Assembly: GCA_963749875.1 (NCBI GenBank)
Contig: CAVVOX010000006.1
Span: 62,001-126,000, forward strand
Source of the DNA: JAHQVI01 sp963749875
GTDB taxonomy: Bacteria; Pseudomonadota; Alphaproteobacteria; Rhizobiales; Rhodomicrobiaceae
Direction of reading: 5' to 3'
Length of the DNA: 64,000 nucleotides
Positions 26,382 through 35,521 of this stretch are shown one piece after another. A program made the position numbers and the translations under genes. Below the pieces are notes generated by a model that did no database searches, was not told the origin of the DNA, and worked only from the letters and a program-made list of their open reading frames with translations. How positions within the stretch are numbered: position 1 is the stretch's first letter; the number at the start of each line of letters is the position of its first letter.

Positions 26382-26720
26382 CTACGTATGATTGTCTACT
26401 GCTTTCACGCCACTACCATCAGCCAGCCAGACATCGCACGCCGGGGAAATGAACGTCGAGTGGTCGATGTGGGGGTAAAGCCGGTCAACGAACCGCTTAA
26501 TGGCCTCGCTCTCTTTCACCCGCTCGACCGTGTCAAATTCGGCGAAGACTGTGATGTGATAGTGATGCAGCGGATTCTCGCGGCTCTCAAGCCAGAGAGA
26601 AAGCTGCACTTCTGGAACCTCCGCTTTGAAATATTTAACGAGTTCGGCAGCGGCCGCCTTACCTTCGGCAACGTTGCCGTCCGGCTTGAAAAAATAGTCA
26701 TTGACGATCGTCACGGACAT
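26382..26720 (-). CDS. Antibiotic-biosynthesis-monooxygenase-like (ABM/dimeric alpha-beta barrel) protein
   Basis: A 112-aa protein starting MSVTIVNDYFFKPDGNVAEG. Its pattern fits the dimeric alpha+beta barrel of ABM-type proteins: a helix KAAAAELVKYFKA, a strand VQLSLWLESRENPLHHYH, FAEFDTVERVKESEAIKRFV, and the C-terminal FISPACDVWLADG. It lies 38 bases downstream of the DUF899 gene on the same strand and is probably cotranscribed. Members of this fold act on small aromatic or reactive compounds, but the substrate here is unknown. Confidence 0.62.
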   Translation of the reverse strand: MSVTIVNDYFFKPDGNVAEGKAAAAELVKYFKAEVPEVQLSLWLESRENPLHHYHITVFAEFDTVERVKESEAIKRFVDRLYPHIDHSTFISPACDVWLADGSGVKAVDNHT

Positions 26721-26758
26721 AGAATTTTCTCCAGTCTCGTATTGCTGCTCCGCGCGAC

Positions 26759-27466
26759 TCAATGATCATACTCGTCGTGCCGTCGCAGCCATTCCATCGT
26801 GTAGGACAGGCCTTCCTCATTGCGGCCTTTAGGCACGATGTCGAGATAGTGGTATGCGGCGATGAACATATCGAGGCCGCGCTCATAGACGGAGTAGGTG
26901 TGATAAACCTCACCGGCATCGTCCTTGCAAAAGACACTCGCGCCCGGTGCTTCGGTACTGGAGAAGCCTTGCGGCTTGTAATTGTAGTAGGCTTTTTTGT
27001 TGTCGATTTCGTCCTGAGAGAACGACACGTGATAATCGTCATTGAAATCCGTGCCGCTCGATGAGATCCATTTAAAGCTCCATCCCATGCGTTTCCTGTA
27101 GGGCTCGAATTCTTCGATGGGTGCGCGGGAGACAGCGACCATGCTGACGTCGCGAGCATTCAGGTGAACGACCGCCGGATCGAAATGATCGGCGAGAAAC
27201 GAACAGCTCTTGCAGCCCTCCTCCCAGCCCGGCCCGTACATGAAGTGATAGACGATGAGCTGGCTCCGGCCGTCGAACAGGTCGGGCAGCGTCTCCTCGC
27301 CGTCCGGCCCGTGGAATGTGTAGGTTTTCTCCACCTTCTCCCAAGGGAGCGCGAGGCGCTGCTTCGTCAGCTCGTCGCGGGCACGCGTGAAGGCCTTTTC
27401 TTTTTCCAGCAGCGCCTTCCGGGCTTCAATCCATTGATCGTGCGGCAGAATCCTGTGGCTGGCCAT
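26759..27466 (-). CDS. DUF899 thioredoxin-like protein
   Basis: A 235-aa member of the DUF899 family. Conserved features are HDQWIEARKALLEKEKAFTR, LFDGRSQLIVYHFMYGPGWE, the Cys pair EGCKSCSFLAD, VAVSRAPIEEFEPYRKRMGW, SSSGTDFNDDYHVSF, and the terminal WLRRHDEYDH. DUF899 proteins have a thioredoxin-like fold and occur beside ArsR-SRPBCC pairs, as here (27600-28324, divergent). Role unknown; an oxidoreductase or detoxification function is inferred. The following ABM gene starts 38 bases after it. Confidence 0.85.
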   Translation of the reverse strand: MASHRILPHDQWIEARKALLEKEKAFTRARDELTKQRLALPWEKVEKTYTFHGPDGEETLPDLFDGRSQLIVYHFMYGPGWEEGCKSCSFLADHFDPAVVHLNARDVSMVAVSRAPIEEFEPYRKRMGWSFKWISSSGTDFNDDYHVSFSQDEIDNKKAYYNYKPQGFSSTEAPGASVFCKDDAGEVYHTYSVYERGLDMFIAAYHYLDIVPKGRNEEGLSYTMEWLRRHDEYDH

Positions 27467-27599
27467 GGGAGCCTCTTACTTTTCCGCGCCAGTCGTGACC
27501 GGGATGCCCGCCATCATGCGTGGCAGTACTGGACAACCGACATTTTAGTCATTACTAAAACTTAGGCTAGAACAGAGCGAAGAGTCAACGGGCTCTAAA

Positions 27600-27908
27600 A
27601 TGGCGGCGGATGTCTACCACGCGATCTCCGATCCCAATCGCCGCCGGCTGCTTGACCTGCTTAGCGGGCAGGAGCGGTCGGTCCAGGATCTGATGCCGTT
27701 CTTCACGGTCACGGTCGGCGCGATTTCACAACATCTGAAGGTGCTATTGGAGTGCGGCCTCGTGCTACGGCGCAAGCAGGGGCGCCACCGGCTCTACCAG
27801 GCCAATCCGCGGGCACTCAAGGAAGTGCATGACTGGACAGCGCAATTCAGTGCGTTCTGGGAATCCCGTCTCGACAGGTTAGGTGACTATCTGGAGGAAG
27901 CGCCATGA
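27600..27908 (+). CDS. ArsR-family winged-helix repressor
   Basis: A 102-aa ArsR-like regulator: ADVYHAISDPNRRRLLDLLS, the wing helix GAISQHLKVLLECGLVLRRK and GRHRLYQANPRALKEVHDWT, where no metal-binding Cys pair is seen. Such repressors paired with an SRPBCC gene are widespread. Its stop overlaps the next start (ATGA at 27905). It is divergent from DUF899 with 133 bases between, where an operator would be expected. Confidence 0.9.
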   Translation: MAADVYHAISDPNRRRLLDLLSGQERSVQDLMPFFTVTVGAISQHLKVLLECGLVLRRKQGRHRLYQANPRALKEVHDWTAQFSAFWESRLDRLGDYLEEAP

Positions 27909-28324
27909 AATTCGACATCGCGTTCGACAGGACATATCCGCATCCGCTCGAGAAGGTCTGGCACGCGGTGACAGACCGGAAGACGCTTGGTGCCTGGCTC
28001 ATGGAAACGGATTTCGAGCCCGTAGCCGGGCGCGAATTTCAGATATGGTGTGACGACGGTAAAGGCGGCAAGGACCGTTATCTGTGCAGGGTTCTGAAGA
28101 TTGAGCCGCCCGTGAGGATGCTTTGGTCATGGGTGCTAGAAGGTCTGCAGGGTGATGGAGAGACGACCGTAGAGTTCCTTTTGGAAGAAGTATCGGACGG
28201 CACGCGCCTGACCATTCGTCATCGCGGCGATCGCGATTCCGATACGATCGAGAAGTTCAAGTCCGGCTGGCCGTACAAGCTGGAACAGTTGACTACTGTC
28301 GTCGATCAGCCTGATCAAACGTAG
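27905..28324 (+). CDS. SRPBCC/AHSA1-domain protein
   Basis: A 139-aa START-like protein with the AHSA1 pattern: RTYPHPLEKVWHAVTDRKTL, GAWLMETDFEPVAGREFQIW, VRMLWSWVLEG, and a C-terminal helix TIEKFKSGWPYKLEQLTTVV. It binds a hydrophobic ligand or acts as a partner to the ArsR regulator, with which it is coupled by a 4-base overlap. A terminator follows at 28572-28593. Confidence 0.85.
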   Translation: MKFDIAFDRTYPHPLEKVWHAVTDRKTLGAWLMETDFEPVAGREFQIWCDDGKGGKDRYLCRVLKIEPPVRMLWSWVLEGLQGDGETTVEFLLEEVSDGTRLTIRHRGDRDSDTIEKFKSGWPYKLEQLTTVVDQPDQT

Positions 28325-28647
28325 ATGTAGCGAAGTCTTAATCCGACGTTCGGCAGTTATGGGGCAAGAGGCAACTTGTACCCAGCTTCGGCAACGAGGC
28401 GCAGGCCGACATGCGCTGTTCCAGCCTCGGCCGCTGCTTTCTTGCCCTAAGCAGACGCACCTGCGCCGCCACGAAGCTGATCGAAGCTCACTGTATCAGC
28501 GCGATGCTCTCCCGCGTCAGGTGGAACACGACGCTCGTCCCGTGGCCTATGGCTCCCGCCCCGGCATCCGGCCCGGCTCTGGCCGGGTTTTTTCCCGAGG
28601 ATGGGTCCTGGGCGCTGGGCCCACGCGTCGCGGCAATTGCCTGATCC
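28325..28647. other. Gene-free interval with terminator
   Basis: No gene supported. It contains the hairpin terminator at 28572-28593. Confidence 0.5.
28572..28593 (+). terminator. Rho-independent terminator
   Basis: CCCGGC-TCTG-GCCGGG followed by TTTTTT. It would serve the ArsR/SRPBCC operon ending 248 bases upstream. Confidence 0.65.
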
Positions 28648-28845
28648 TCAGCAGCAGTCGCGCTTCGAGACCTGCTGCCGAGCAGAAGCAAAGCGGTTGA
28701 TTGCCTCCCGCTTCGCGGCTTCCTCCAGCCCTAGCTGCCTTGCCGCCTTGGCCAGGCCGAGCAGCTGTGCGCGGCGTGGACTGTCCTGCGGCAGCGTCGC
28801 CGCTTTTTCCTCAAGCAGAAGTGCGGTGCGCAGATAGTCGGCCAT
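28648..28845 (-). CDS. Small hypothetical helical protein (65 aa)
   Basis: MADYLRTALLLEEKAATLPQ, then Ala-rich helices (LLGLAKAARQLGLEEAAKRE) and a C-terminal Cys pair (KRDCC). The codon pattern matches its GC-rich neighbours, but there is no clear ribosome site. Function unknown. Confidence 0.42.
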   Translation of the reverse strand: MADYLRTALLLEEKAATLPQDSPRRAQLLGLAKAARQLGLEEAAKREAINRFASARQQVSKRDCC

Positions 28846-28898
28846 CGGGCGTCATAGCTGGTGAAGCGTAAAGGCGATGCGGTGATCGCAAAGCGACT

Positions 28899-29204
28899 TC
28901 ATCGTCCAGTCCTGCCTCCCATGCATGCTTCGAGGAGTAGATAAGAGTGACTGATGCGCCGGACGGCCGCAACGCAGCGGTCTCTTCTTACATCCGGCAA
29001 CGCGACCCATACAGCTCCGAGCCGCTCCCGGGCCTTCAGCTCGTTGATCACACATTTATCGAGCATGCCGCGGCTGAGCATGGACGTTGCGGTAGCGATG
29101 TCCTTGCAATGGGCGTCGATGTTGTATTCTGGCAGGCGCGTTCGGGCATTGGCTCCAGAGAACGCAACAAAAGATGCCGCCAGCACTGAAAGCAGAAGTT
29201 TCAT
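28899..29204 (-). CDS. Small secreted Cys-containing protein (101 aa)
   Basis: GAGAGG lies 8 bases before the ATG. MKLLLSVLAASFVAFSGANA is a signal peptide. The mature part (YNIDAHCKDIATATSM, KCVINELKARERLGAVW, RRDRCVAAVRRISHSYLLLE) has several Cys residues. It follows a pattern seen in short periplasmic proteins of Hyphomicrobiales with no assigned role. Confidence 0.62.
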   Translation of the reverse strand: MKLLLSVLAASFVAFSGANARTRLPEYNIDAHCKDIATATSMLSRGMLDKCVINELKARERLGAVWVALPDVRRDRCVAAVRRISHSYLLLEACMGGRTGR

Positions 29205-29371
29205 CGACGCCGACCTCTCAGCAGCTCGGAGAGGCGTGCAAGCTTTGCACGGATCGGCGTCAGTTACTACAGCATATTCAGTAATCGAGATTTAAATCGT
29301 CAGTAAACATGCGCTGTCTTACATCTTACATTTTACAATACCGGCAGGCGGAAGAGTAGGTGCAATTAACG

Positions 29372-29557
29372 TCAGCGCCACAACCAAGCCAGAACCAGAG
29401 CCGTGATTGCAAATCCGATCAGGTAAGTGAAGACTCTGTTCCAGACCGATCCGCGGCGGTCGGGCTGCTGGTCGCTATCTGGAAGCCAGCCACGACCATA
29501 ACATCGTGGGCAGTTTCCGTAATGCCCCGAGCCGTCGCACAATGGGCAGGGCCTCAT
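29372..29557 (-). CDS. Small zinc-finger membrane protein (61 aa)
   Basis: MRPCPLCDGSGHYGNCPRCY opens with a DnaJ-type CxxCxGxG motif and a second Cys pair, then a short linker and one hydrophobic helix (YLIGFAITALVLAWLW). GGAG lies 10 bases upstream of the ATG. Probably an inner-membrane zinc-ribbon protein of unknown role. Confidence 0.6.
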   Translation of the reverse strand: MRPCPLCDGSGHYGNCPRCYGRGWLPDSDQQPDRRGSVWNRVFTYLIGFAITALVLAWLWR

Positions 29558-29689
29558 GACGATGGTCTCCGCAACTAAACCACCAGCCTTTATGATGCCA
29601 GAATGCGATCGCTGCTGTAAGTGGGGCGATTGGCGACCAAGCTGTGGCGCTAACCCTTAGTTGCCGGCCAGACGGACATGCGGCTGATG

Positions 29690-29900
29690 CCATCCCCCGC
29701 GCCACCTCTGCCGGCTTGTGTCCAGTTGCGACGGCCTGGCGAATAGCATCGCGGTCCACCGACGGCGCGCGGCCGGCACATCTCGGCTTACCGTCCTTCC
29801 GGCGCTCGCGATTGTTCTTCGCTCTCGCAATGCCCTCTGCTCGGCGCTCGCGGCGGATATCCGTTGAATTCAGCAAAAATGCTCAGTAGCGGCGGCGGCG
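29690..29900 (-). pseudogene. Serine recombinase (resolvase) C-terminal remnant, frameshifted
   Basis: LLSIFAEF in one frame continues as RRERRAEGIARAKN in another (break near 29868-29875). Next come GRAPSVDRDAIRQAVATGHK and PAEVARGM, the C-terminal linker and HTH of Tn3/Hin-type resolvases. The catalytic N-terminal domain is missing. It shows a past transposon or plasmid here. Confidence 0.6.
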
Positions 29901-30167
29901 CGACCCCGCGCTCCGGGTCACACCAAACCCATTTAGGCTCAGCTTGTGGATGTCTGATGCCCGGCATCAGCATGCGTGAGGCTGATGCGGTACCGCGAGC
30001 GAACCACGCGGATCATTGTTGAGACCGAGCAAGAGTGCATCGGGGTGGCCAAACCGGAATAACGAGCGGCTCGTCACACCCCGCCTGCTGCCCAATTGCG
30101 GCCCCGAAGCGCTGATATGGCGTCGCCAACGACGGAACTTTTTGCAGAGACAGGCCAGGGGAATGAC

Positions 30168-30728
30168 ATGTGCACAATCTGTCGAAAAACGGCGATGGCA
30201 ATCGCTTTGGTTGTGACGCTTGCTGTTATTGCGTCACCATCGATGGTTATGGCCGGGTCCGCAGCCGAAATAGACGCTTCCGCCCAGGCAACGCTTAGAG
30301 CGTTCTTTCGACATGTCCACGGATCTCGCGAGCTTGTCCGCAACTCCACCGCAGTTCTGGTCTTTCCCTCCGTCATCAAGGTCGGAATCGGCTTTGGCGG
30401 AGAATATGGCGAGGGAGCGCTGATCAGGCGTGGAAGGACCGTTGAATATTACAACATCATCTCAGCCTCGGTCGGATTCCAACTCGGCGCGCAAGCGCGG
30501 TCGGTCGTCATCGTTTTCATGACTCCCGAAGCACTCCACTCATTCCAACGTGTGGATGGCTGGAAGGTTGGTGTCGACGGGTCGCTGGCCCTCATCACTG
30601 TCGGCGTCGGCGCCTCGATTGACACAAGTAGGATCGTTGACCCTGTCGTCGGCTTCATCTTCGATGGCAAAGGTCTGATGTATAATTTGACCCTTGAGGG
30701 ATCGAAGATTAGTCGCATCCGGCGCTGA
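30168..30728 (+). CDS. SYLF-domain (YSC84-like) lipid-binding protein, exported
   Basis: A 186-aa protein with start MCTICRKTAM at ATG 30168, 6 bases after AGGGGAA. A signal sequence (AIALVVTLAVIASPSMVMA) precedes the SYLF/YSC84 domain: NSTAVLVFPSVIKVGIGFGG, YYNIISASVGFQLGAQARSV, VVIVFMTPEALHSFQRVDGW and a C-terminal FIFDGKGLMYNLTLEGSKIS. SYLF domains bind phosphoinositides or other lipids. The bacterial role is poorly known, probably at the outer membrane or periplasm. Confidence 0.85.
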   Translation: MCTICRKTAMAIALVVTLAVIASPSMVMAGSAAEIDASAQATLRAFFRHVHGSRELVRNSTAVLVFPSVIKVGIGFGGEYGEGALIRRGRTVEYYNIISASVGFQLGAQARSVVIVFMTPEALHSFQRVDGWKVGVDGSLALITVGVGASIDTSRIVDPVVGFIFDGKGLMYNLTLEGSKISRIRR

Positions 30729-31085
30729 GGGCACGGCATGACCTGCCGGACATTCTAGGCCGCGAACTCATAAGAATGGGCCGCTAATTCCGGCTTTCAA
30801 TGATCGGGAATCCGAACTATAGGGCGCATCTGTGCCATGTCTGCACGCACCCGGGTGCGGAAGCGATCCAACGCTGGTGCTGATTTACGTGCATCTGGCG
30901 TTTCGTTCGCAACCGGAAAACGGCTCGAACATCGCCGAGCTGACGGCAACATTGCTACCGCCCGCCCTTCCCCTTACCTCGACCGCCCCCGTTCCCAGGT
31001 CCGATCCCAGGTCCGGCTCCAGACGCTGGGGAGCTACCGGCTGACGCACCACCCTGCCCGTAACCAATTTGCGCACCGCTGCCTA
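30729..31085. other. Gene-free interval left of IS630
   Basis: No supported gene. The open frame from 30837 merely runs into the IS630 transposase without its own ribosome site. Confidence 0.45.
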
Positions 31086-32256
31086 GTGTCCTGGTTCAGA
31101 GATACGTGCCATTATCTGGGTGAGCGATTCGCTGATAAGGGGAGAGGGATGATGGCGCGGCGCGCACCGGAAGTCGAGTTGAGCGAGGCACAGCGGCGAG
31201 CGCTTGTTGCGCTGGCGCGGCGCCGAATTACGGCGCAGGCGCTGGCGATGCGCGCGCGCATCGTGCTGGCGTGCGCCACGGGCGCCGAGAACAAGCAGGT
31301 GGCCGCGGAGCTCGGCGTCGATCAGGCGACCGCCGGCAAGTGGCGGCGGCGGTTCATCGCGCGCGGTGTGGATGGCTTGTACGACGAGCCGAAGCCCGGC
31401 GTTCCGCGCAAGATCACCGACGAACAGGTCGAGGCCGTGATTGTACGCACGCTGGAAAGCGCGCCCAAGGGGGCGACGCATTGGAGTTCGCGCCTGATGG
31501 CCCGGCAGAGCGGCATCTCAACCTCGAGCGTGCAACGGATCTGGCGCGCCTTCGGCCTGCAGCCGCACCGCACCGAGACGTTCAAGCTCTCCACCGATCC
31601 GCTGTTCATCGACAAGGTGCGCGACGTGGTGGGGCTGTATCTGGACCCGCCGGAGCGGGCGGTTGTGCTGTGCGTCGACGAGAAGAGCCAGGTTCAGGCG
31701 CTGGACCGCGCGCAGCCGGTGCTGCCGTTGCGGCCCGGGCAGGTGGAGCGGCGCACGCATGACTATGTCCGTCACGGCACGACCTCGCTGTTCGCGGCCC
31801 TGAACGCCGCAACCGGAGACGTCATCGGCAAATGCTACAAGCGCCACCGCGCGGTCGAGTTCAAGAGGTTCCTCGCCGAGATCGAACGCCGCGTGCCCGG
31901 GGACCTCGACATCCACATCGTCATGGACAACTACGCCACCCACAAGACCCCGGCGATCCGCGCCTGGTTTGCCCGGCGGCCGCGCTGGCACGTCCACTTC
32001 ACGCCGACCGGCTCGTCATGGCTGAACATGGTTGAGCGGTTTTTCGCCGAGATCACCGAACGACAGATCAAGCGCGGTGTCCATCGCAGCGAACGCGAGT
32101 TGGAGCAGGCGATCCTCGCCTATATCGACGCCCGCAACGAAGACCCGAAGCCGTTCAAATGGGTTCGCACCGCCGACGACATCCTTGAAGCCGTCAACAG
32201 GTTCTGTCTCAGAACCAGCCCGGAAAATTATGAAGCATACCTCTGATTCAGGACAC
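31086..32256 (+). mobile_element. IS630-family element B, copy 1 (1171 bp)
   Basis: Ends GTGTCCTG...CAGGACAC, flanked by TA on both sides (31084-31085, 32257-32258). The second copy is at 61141-62312. Confidence 0.9.
31149..32246 (+). CDS. IS630-family transposase, copy 1
   Basis: A 365-aa transposase (MMARRAPEVELSEAQRRALV) with an intact frame. It has a HTH-like N-terminus (VAAELGVDQATAGKWRRRF), VVLCVDEKSQVQALDR with the first catalytic Asp, IHIVMDNYATHK with the second, and TGSSWLNMVERFFAEI with the Glu. It targets TA. It is nearly identical to the copy at 61204-62301 and related to, but clearly distinct from, element A (13.5-15.7 kb). Confidence 0.93.
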   Translation: MMARRAPEVELSEAQRRALVALARRRITAQALAMRARIVLACATGAENKQVAAELGVDQATAGKWRRRFIARGVDGLYDEPKPGVPRKITDEQVEAVIVRTLESAPKGATHWSSRLMARQSGISTSSVQRIWRAFGLQPHRTETFKLSTDPLFIDKVRDVVGLYLDPPERAVVLCVDEKSQVQALDRAQPVLPLRPGQVERRTHDYVRHGTTSLFAALNAATGDVIGKCYKRHRAVEFKRFLAEIERRVPGDLDIHIVMDNYATHKTPAIRAWFARRPRWHVHFTPTGSSWLNMVERFFAEITERQIKRGVHRSERELEQAILAYIDARNEDPKPFKWVRTADDILEAVNRFCLRTSPENYEAYL

Positions 32257-33316
32257 TAGCTAAAGTCTCGATCTGGATGGGCATGCCTTTTTCAGCTCGC
32301 TGAACGGTGCGGCGATCTCTCTCCGCAAGCTGATCGATACTCTTCGCGAGCGGAGCGCTGGAAATGAAACGCAAAAGCTCATCGATGGCCAGTTTCAGAC
32401 CGATCTGAAATGCCCGCATTGCAAGGGGTGTCGCATCGATCGCCATGGTATGGCGCGGGGTCTGTGGCGTTACAAATGCCTGGCCTGCGCCAGGACGTTC
32501 AACGCTCTGACCGGCACGCCGCTGGCCCGGCTTCGAAAGCGGGACCGCTGGCTGAAATTCGCCGAAGCGCTCAACGGCTCGGAGACCGTCCGCGCCGGGC
32601 GGTGGGACCGGGATCGACAAGAGCACGTCCTTCCGCTGGAGGCATCGTTTTTTGAAGGGGCAGAAAGACCTTAAGGACCAGCGGCTGACAGGCATCGACG
32701 AGGGCGGCGAATGTTTCTTTCTGCAAAGCCGGAAAGGTGAGCGACGCTTGCCGCGCAAGGCGAGGCAGCGCGGACGGAAGGCTGAAAAGCCAGGCTTGTC
32801 CAGCGAACAAACGCCGATCCTGATCGCCCGCGACCGCTACGGCCATCATCTGGATGCGGTGTTGCACAATCGCTCGGAGGACGCCGTCAACGCGGTTTTG
32901 AAGGGAGCAGTTTCGAACACTGACGTGCTGCTGTGCATGGACGGCGATCCGGCGCTGATCGCTTTCGCCAAGGCAGAAGCGATCGAATACGAGCTGATCC
33001 TCGCCAGCCACGGCGAGCACGTGCATGAAAAGGTGCTGCACATCCAGACCGTTAATAGCTATATCAGCCGCTTCAAGAAATGGCTCAACCGCTTCAACGG
33101 CGTGGCGACGAAATATCTGCCCAACTATCTCGGCTGGCGGCGAATGCTGGAAAAATCCGCTGCTTCCCTTGCGCCCGAGCACTGCTTGGCCGCCGCCATT
33201 GGATGAAACACATACTCAACGCGGACAGAGCCATCAACATTGCTCATTATTGAAAGCTTTTCCTGCGTCATACCCGCTCGCTCCCGTAGCTCGCGGATAT
33301 TCTTCCCATTCGACAT
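32257..33316 (-). pseudogene. XRE-family HTH regulator split by IS elements
   Basis: The N-terminal 28 residues are at 33316-33233 (MSNGKNIRELRERAGMTQEK, then LSIMSNVD) and are followed by the IS1595 copy. A second HTH piece lies at about 32320-32257 on the same strand (ERDRRTVQRAEKGMPIQIET, then LA), directly before the IS630 element. Together they outline one XRE-type DNA-binding domain (helices 2-4) cut twice. The rest of the gene cannot be found. Two independent insertions in one regulator are implied. Confidence 0.7.
32321..33232 (+). pseudogene. Decayed IS1595-family copy
   Basis: Nearly identical to the IS1595 element at 14551-15602, in the opposite orientation. The right end CGGACAGAGCC is present (33232), but the left end and about the first 20 codons are missing. 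Two single-base losses near 32596-32610 (GTCCGCGCCGGGCGGTGGGA versus the intact copy) cause a frameshift. The catalytic VDE reads GGE (IDEGGECFFLQ), so the protein would be dead even without the shift. Confidence 0.88.
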
Positions 33317-33810
33317 CGATGTTGCCCGCCTTTCCATATCCACATCCTAGCCAATGCACGGGCGACTTCAATACGACTTACGAGCGACAACAAGGCGGCA
33401 CTAGGGCGGCAGATCCGCGAGTAGGAACGACAAATCTGCGTTAAATGGCTGGTTGGTGGATACGGGAGGCCTGAAGAACATTCGCATAAACCGGCTTATG
33501 AATATTAGAATAGCAGCGGATGATCCGGCGTTTCGGCAGGCGCGCTTCTCACATGCCTGCATAAAGACCGCACACTTCGTGCAGCGACCCACTGAGAGTT
33601 GGAAATAACCCGGCTTCGAACGATGCGCCTGCTGCACCTATAGGCGACATACTGAACATTTTCTCTTTAAGATCAGTAGGATACGTAAGTTGGTTTCTTT
33701 TGGTTGAGCATCCGGTATAATAAAAGTGTCAAATTTTCCGAGGGATTAGCAATTTAACGCTGCTCGGACATAGCGGAGCATATCTCATCTCTGTATAGGT
33801 TTTTGGCATC
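33317..33810. other. 494-base interval upstream of the AT-rich gene
   Basis: No supported gene. Base composition drops towards AT from about 33640, marking the start of a foreign segment. Confidence 0.45.
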
Positions 33811-35289
33811 ATGGCTTACTATTTTTTCGGAAATTCAGATACAAATGTTCTGAATTCGCAAAATTTTGAGTCGCAAGAAGTTTTTTCAATTTATAACAAC
33901 TTACGGCTTCAGGTATTACTTGCAATTATGTTCGGTCATCGCATCGCGATTACAGAAGGCTGGGGGCTCGACTCACTTTGCTTTCATCGCGTCTTGAATG
34001 AAGTAAACGAAGCCATAAATACGGTAAAAATATCAAGTAGACGCCAGGAGTTATTTTCATTTTCGCCTTTCGCAATTGAGCAGAGAGGCTCTGGCGGATA
34101 TATGAATATCTTTAAAAGATTTCTTGGACGAGGAGACGTCGTATGGTCTGGATTTCCAGCACTACGGAATAACAAAGAAGCACATGAGTTGCTTCTATCT
34201 CATTTAAAGAGAATAACTAAAGACCCGTTGGATCCTACGCTGACTCCAACGATGATTAGAGACTTAGGGGACGCTATCGGTAACCATAAAGCCGCTGAAC
34301 TTTGGGCGGGAAGTGCACAATATTTTATCACAAGGGGCAATTCAGCAATTATATCTACAGGAGATACGTCGCATACTATTAAACACAGGATAGATTTATT
34401 ATACGATAAATTAGTTAAATCTGGTAAGTCAATAAAAGAGGATGAATACATACAAAAATTTGTCATATCTTTCATAAAAAAACTTAAAAAAAATAAAATT
34501 AATTATAAATATTCATCAAATACACTATCCTTTATAAAAGATAATTATGATAATTATGAAAAATTAATTTTGGAAGAAATTTTGCATAAACTATATGTCC
34601 GCAATGCTGCATCCAATATGGGCGCTGTTCTTGGTATTGATCGGACTTTTGAAAACAATTTATATGGTCCTTTTATCGATAACCTGTTCAAAGAATCAAT
34701 AGAAGAAAAAAGAACGTTCAGTGAAAATTGTTCGATCGATATCGTATCAAAAGAGCAGATACTGCTTGATAACGACCTACGAATATGGGCAAGAAACATA
34801 TGTTGGCCTGAGGTGTGGAAAGAAATAATTGAACTGATACACGATCCCGAGTGGTTGTATCATGTTGATTTATTGAATTCTGCGATTTTAAAATGTAAAT
34901 CTAAGAAAGATATTATTCACCTCAGTCAATGGGATAATCTTTTTGCGCTCATGGACAATCATAGCAGCGTTTTCCAGATAAAGCGCATGAACATAAATAG
35001 GATTGGTATTTCAATAACTCCTGATAAAGTCAATAAAATTAGGAAAGTGATTGGAACAATAAGCTCTTTCACCGCACCTATATCTTCACTGCTCGTATAT
35101 GTAGCATCGAACCAAAATCTGATCGCGGCCATTGCAGCAGGGGTCACCACATCCCGTCCGTTCGTATCGACATTTCTCGACCCCGATATTTTGTCTATGA
35201 AAATTCTTGGCGGTGAGAGGACCAGCGTGTTTAAAAAGATTGTCAGCAATCGGCGTGCGGCTAGTCATTTCCAAACAGATCCATATTGA
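33811..35289 (+). CDS. AT-rich orphan protein of unknown function (492 aa)
   Basis: The coding sequence is visibly AT-rich (poly-A/T runs, AAT/ATA/TTA codons), unlike the GC-rich surroundings, so recent transfer is likely. The N-terminus MAYYFFGNSDTNVLNSQNFE is followed by mixed helical regions, a very Lys/Asn-rich middle (FIKKLKKNKINYKYSSNTLS), two conserved-looking Trp blocks (RIWARNICWPEVWKEIIEL, HDPEWLYHVDLL) and a hydrophobic stretch near residues 415-450 (SSFTAPISSLLVYVA, NLIAAIAAGV). It ends FKKIVSNRRAASHF. No known domain was recognised. It lies between IS-riddled DNA and a tRNA-Thr remnant, a typical defence-island position, but defence function is only a guess. Confidence 0.75.
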   Translation: MAYYFFGNSDTNVLNSQNFESQEVFSIYNNLRLQVLLAIMFGHRIAITEGWGLDSLCFHRVLNEVNEAINTVKISSRRQELFSFSPFAIEQRGSGGYMNIFKRFLGRGDVVWSGFPALRNNKEAHELLLSHLKRITKDPLDPTLTPTMIRDLGDAIGNHKAAELWAGSAQYFITRGNSAIISTGDTSHTIKHRIDLLYDKLVKSGKSIKEDEYIQKFVISFIKKLKKNKINYKYSSNTLSFIKDNYDNYEKLILEEILHKLYVRNAASNMGAVLGIDRTFENNLYGPFIDNLFKESIEEKRTFSENCSIDIVSKEQILLDNDLRIWARNICWPEVWKEIIELIHDPEWLYHVDLLNSAILKCKSKKDIIHLSQWDNLFALMDNHSSVFQIKRMNINRIGISITPDKVNKIRKVIGTISSFTAPISSLLVYVASNQNLIAAIAAGVTTSRPFVSTFLDPDILSMKILGGERTSVFKKIVSNRRAASHFQTDPY

Positions 35290-35474
35290 ATAGGCGGTGG
35301 AACCGAAGTCTTATGTGGTTACACAAGGGTTACGCTTCTGGACGCTCAGAATTTAGCTTCGTATGGAAAGTTTTGAGATTATCATACGCAAACGTGCGAC
35401 CTCGCTTCGCCTCGCAGCGTAATCTTCGGCAATTCTGGCCAATAATCGATAATCCGCAAATATCATAATTATTT

Positions 35475-35521
35475 GCTTCGTAATGCGTAGGTCGGGGGTT
35501 CGAATCCCTCTTGCGGCACCA
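35475..35521 (+). tRNA. tRNA-Thr(CGT) 3'-half remnant, likely att site
   Basis: TTCGTAA as anticodon loop (anticodon CGT), then GGTCGGGGGTTCGAATCCCT with acceptor-like TTGCGGCACCA at 35511-35521. The 5' half (acceptor, D arm) is absent. The CCA end faces right, so integrated DNA would be to the left, including the AT-rich gene. Confidence 0.72.

Noticed and set aside
30837..31148. N-terminal extension of the IS630 transposase
   Set aside because: It crosses the left end of the IS, which starts at 31086.
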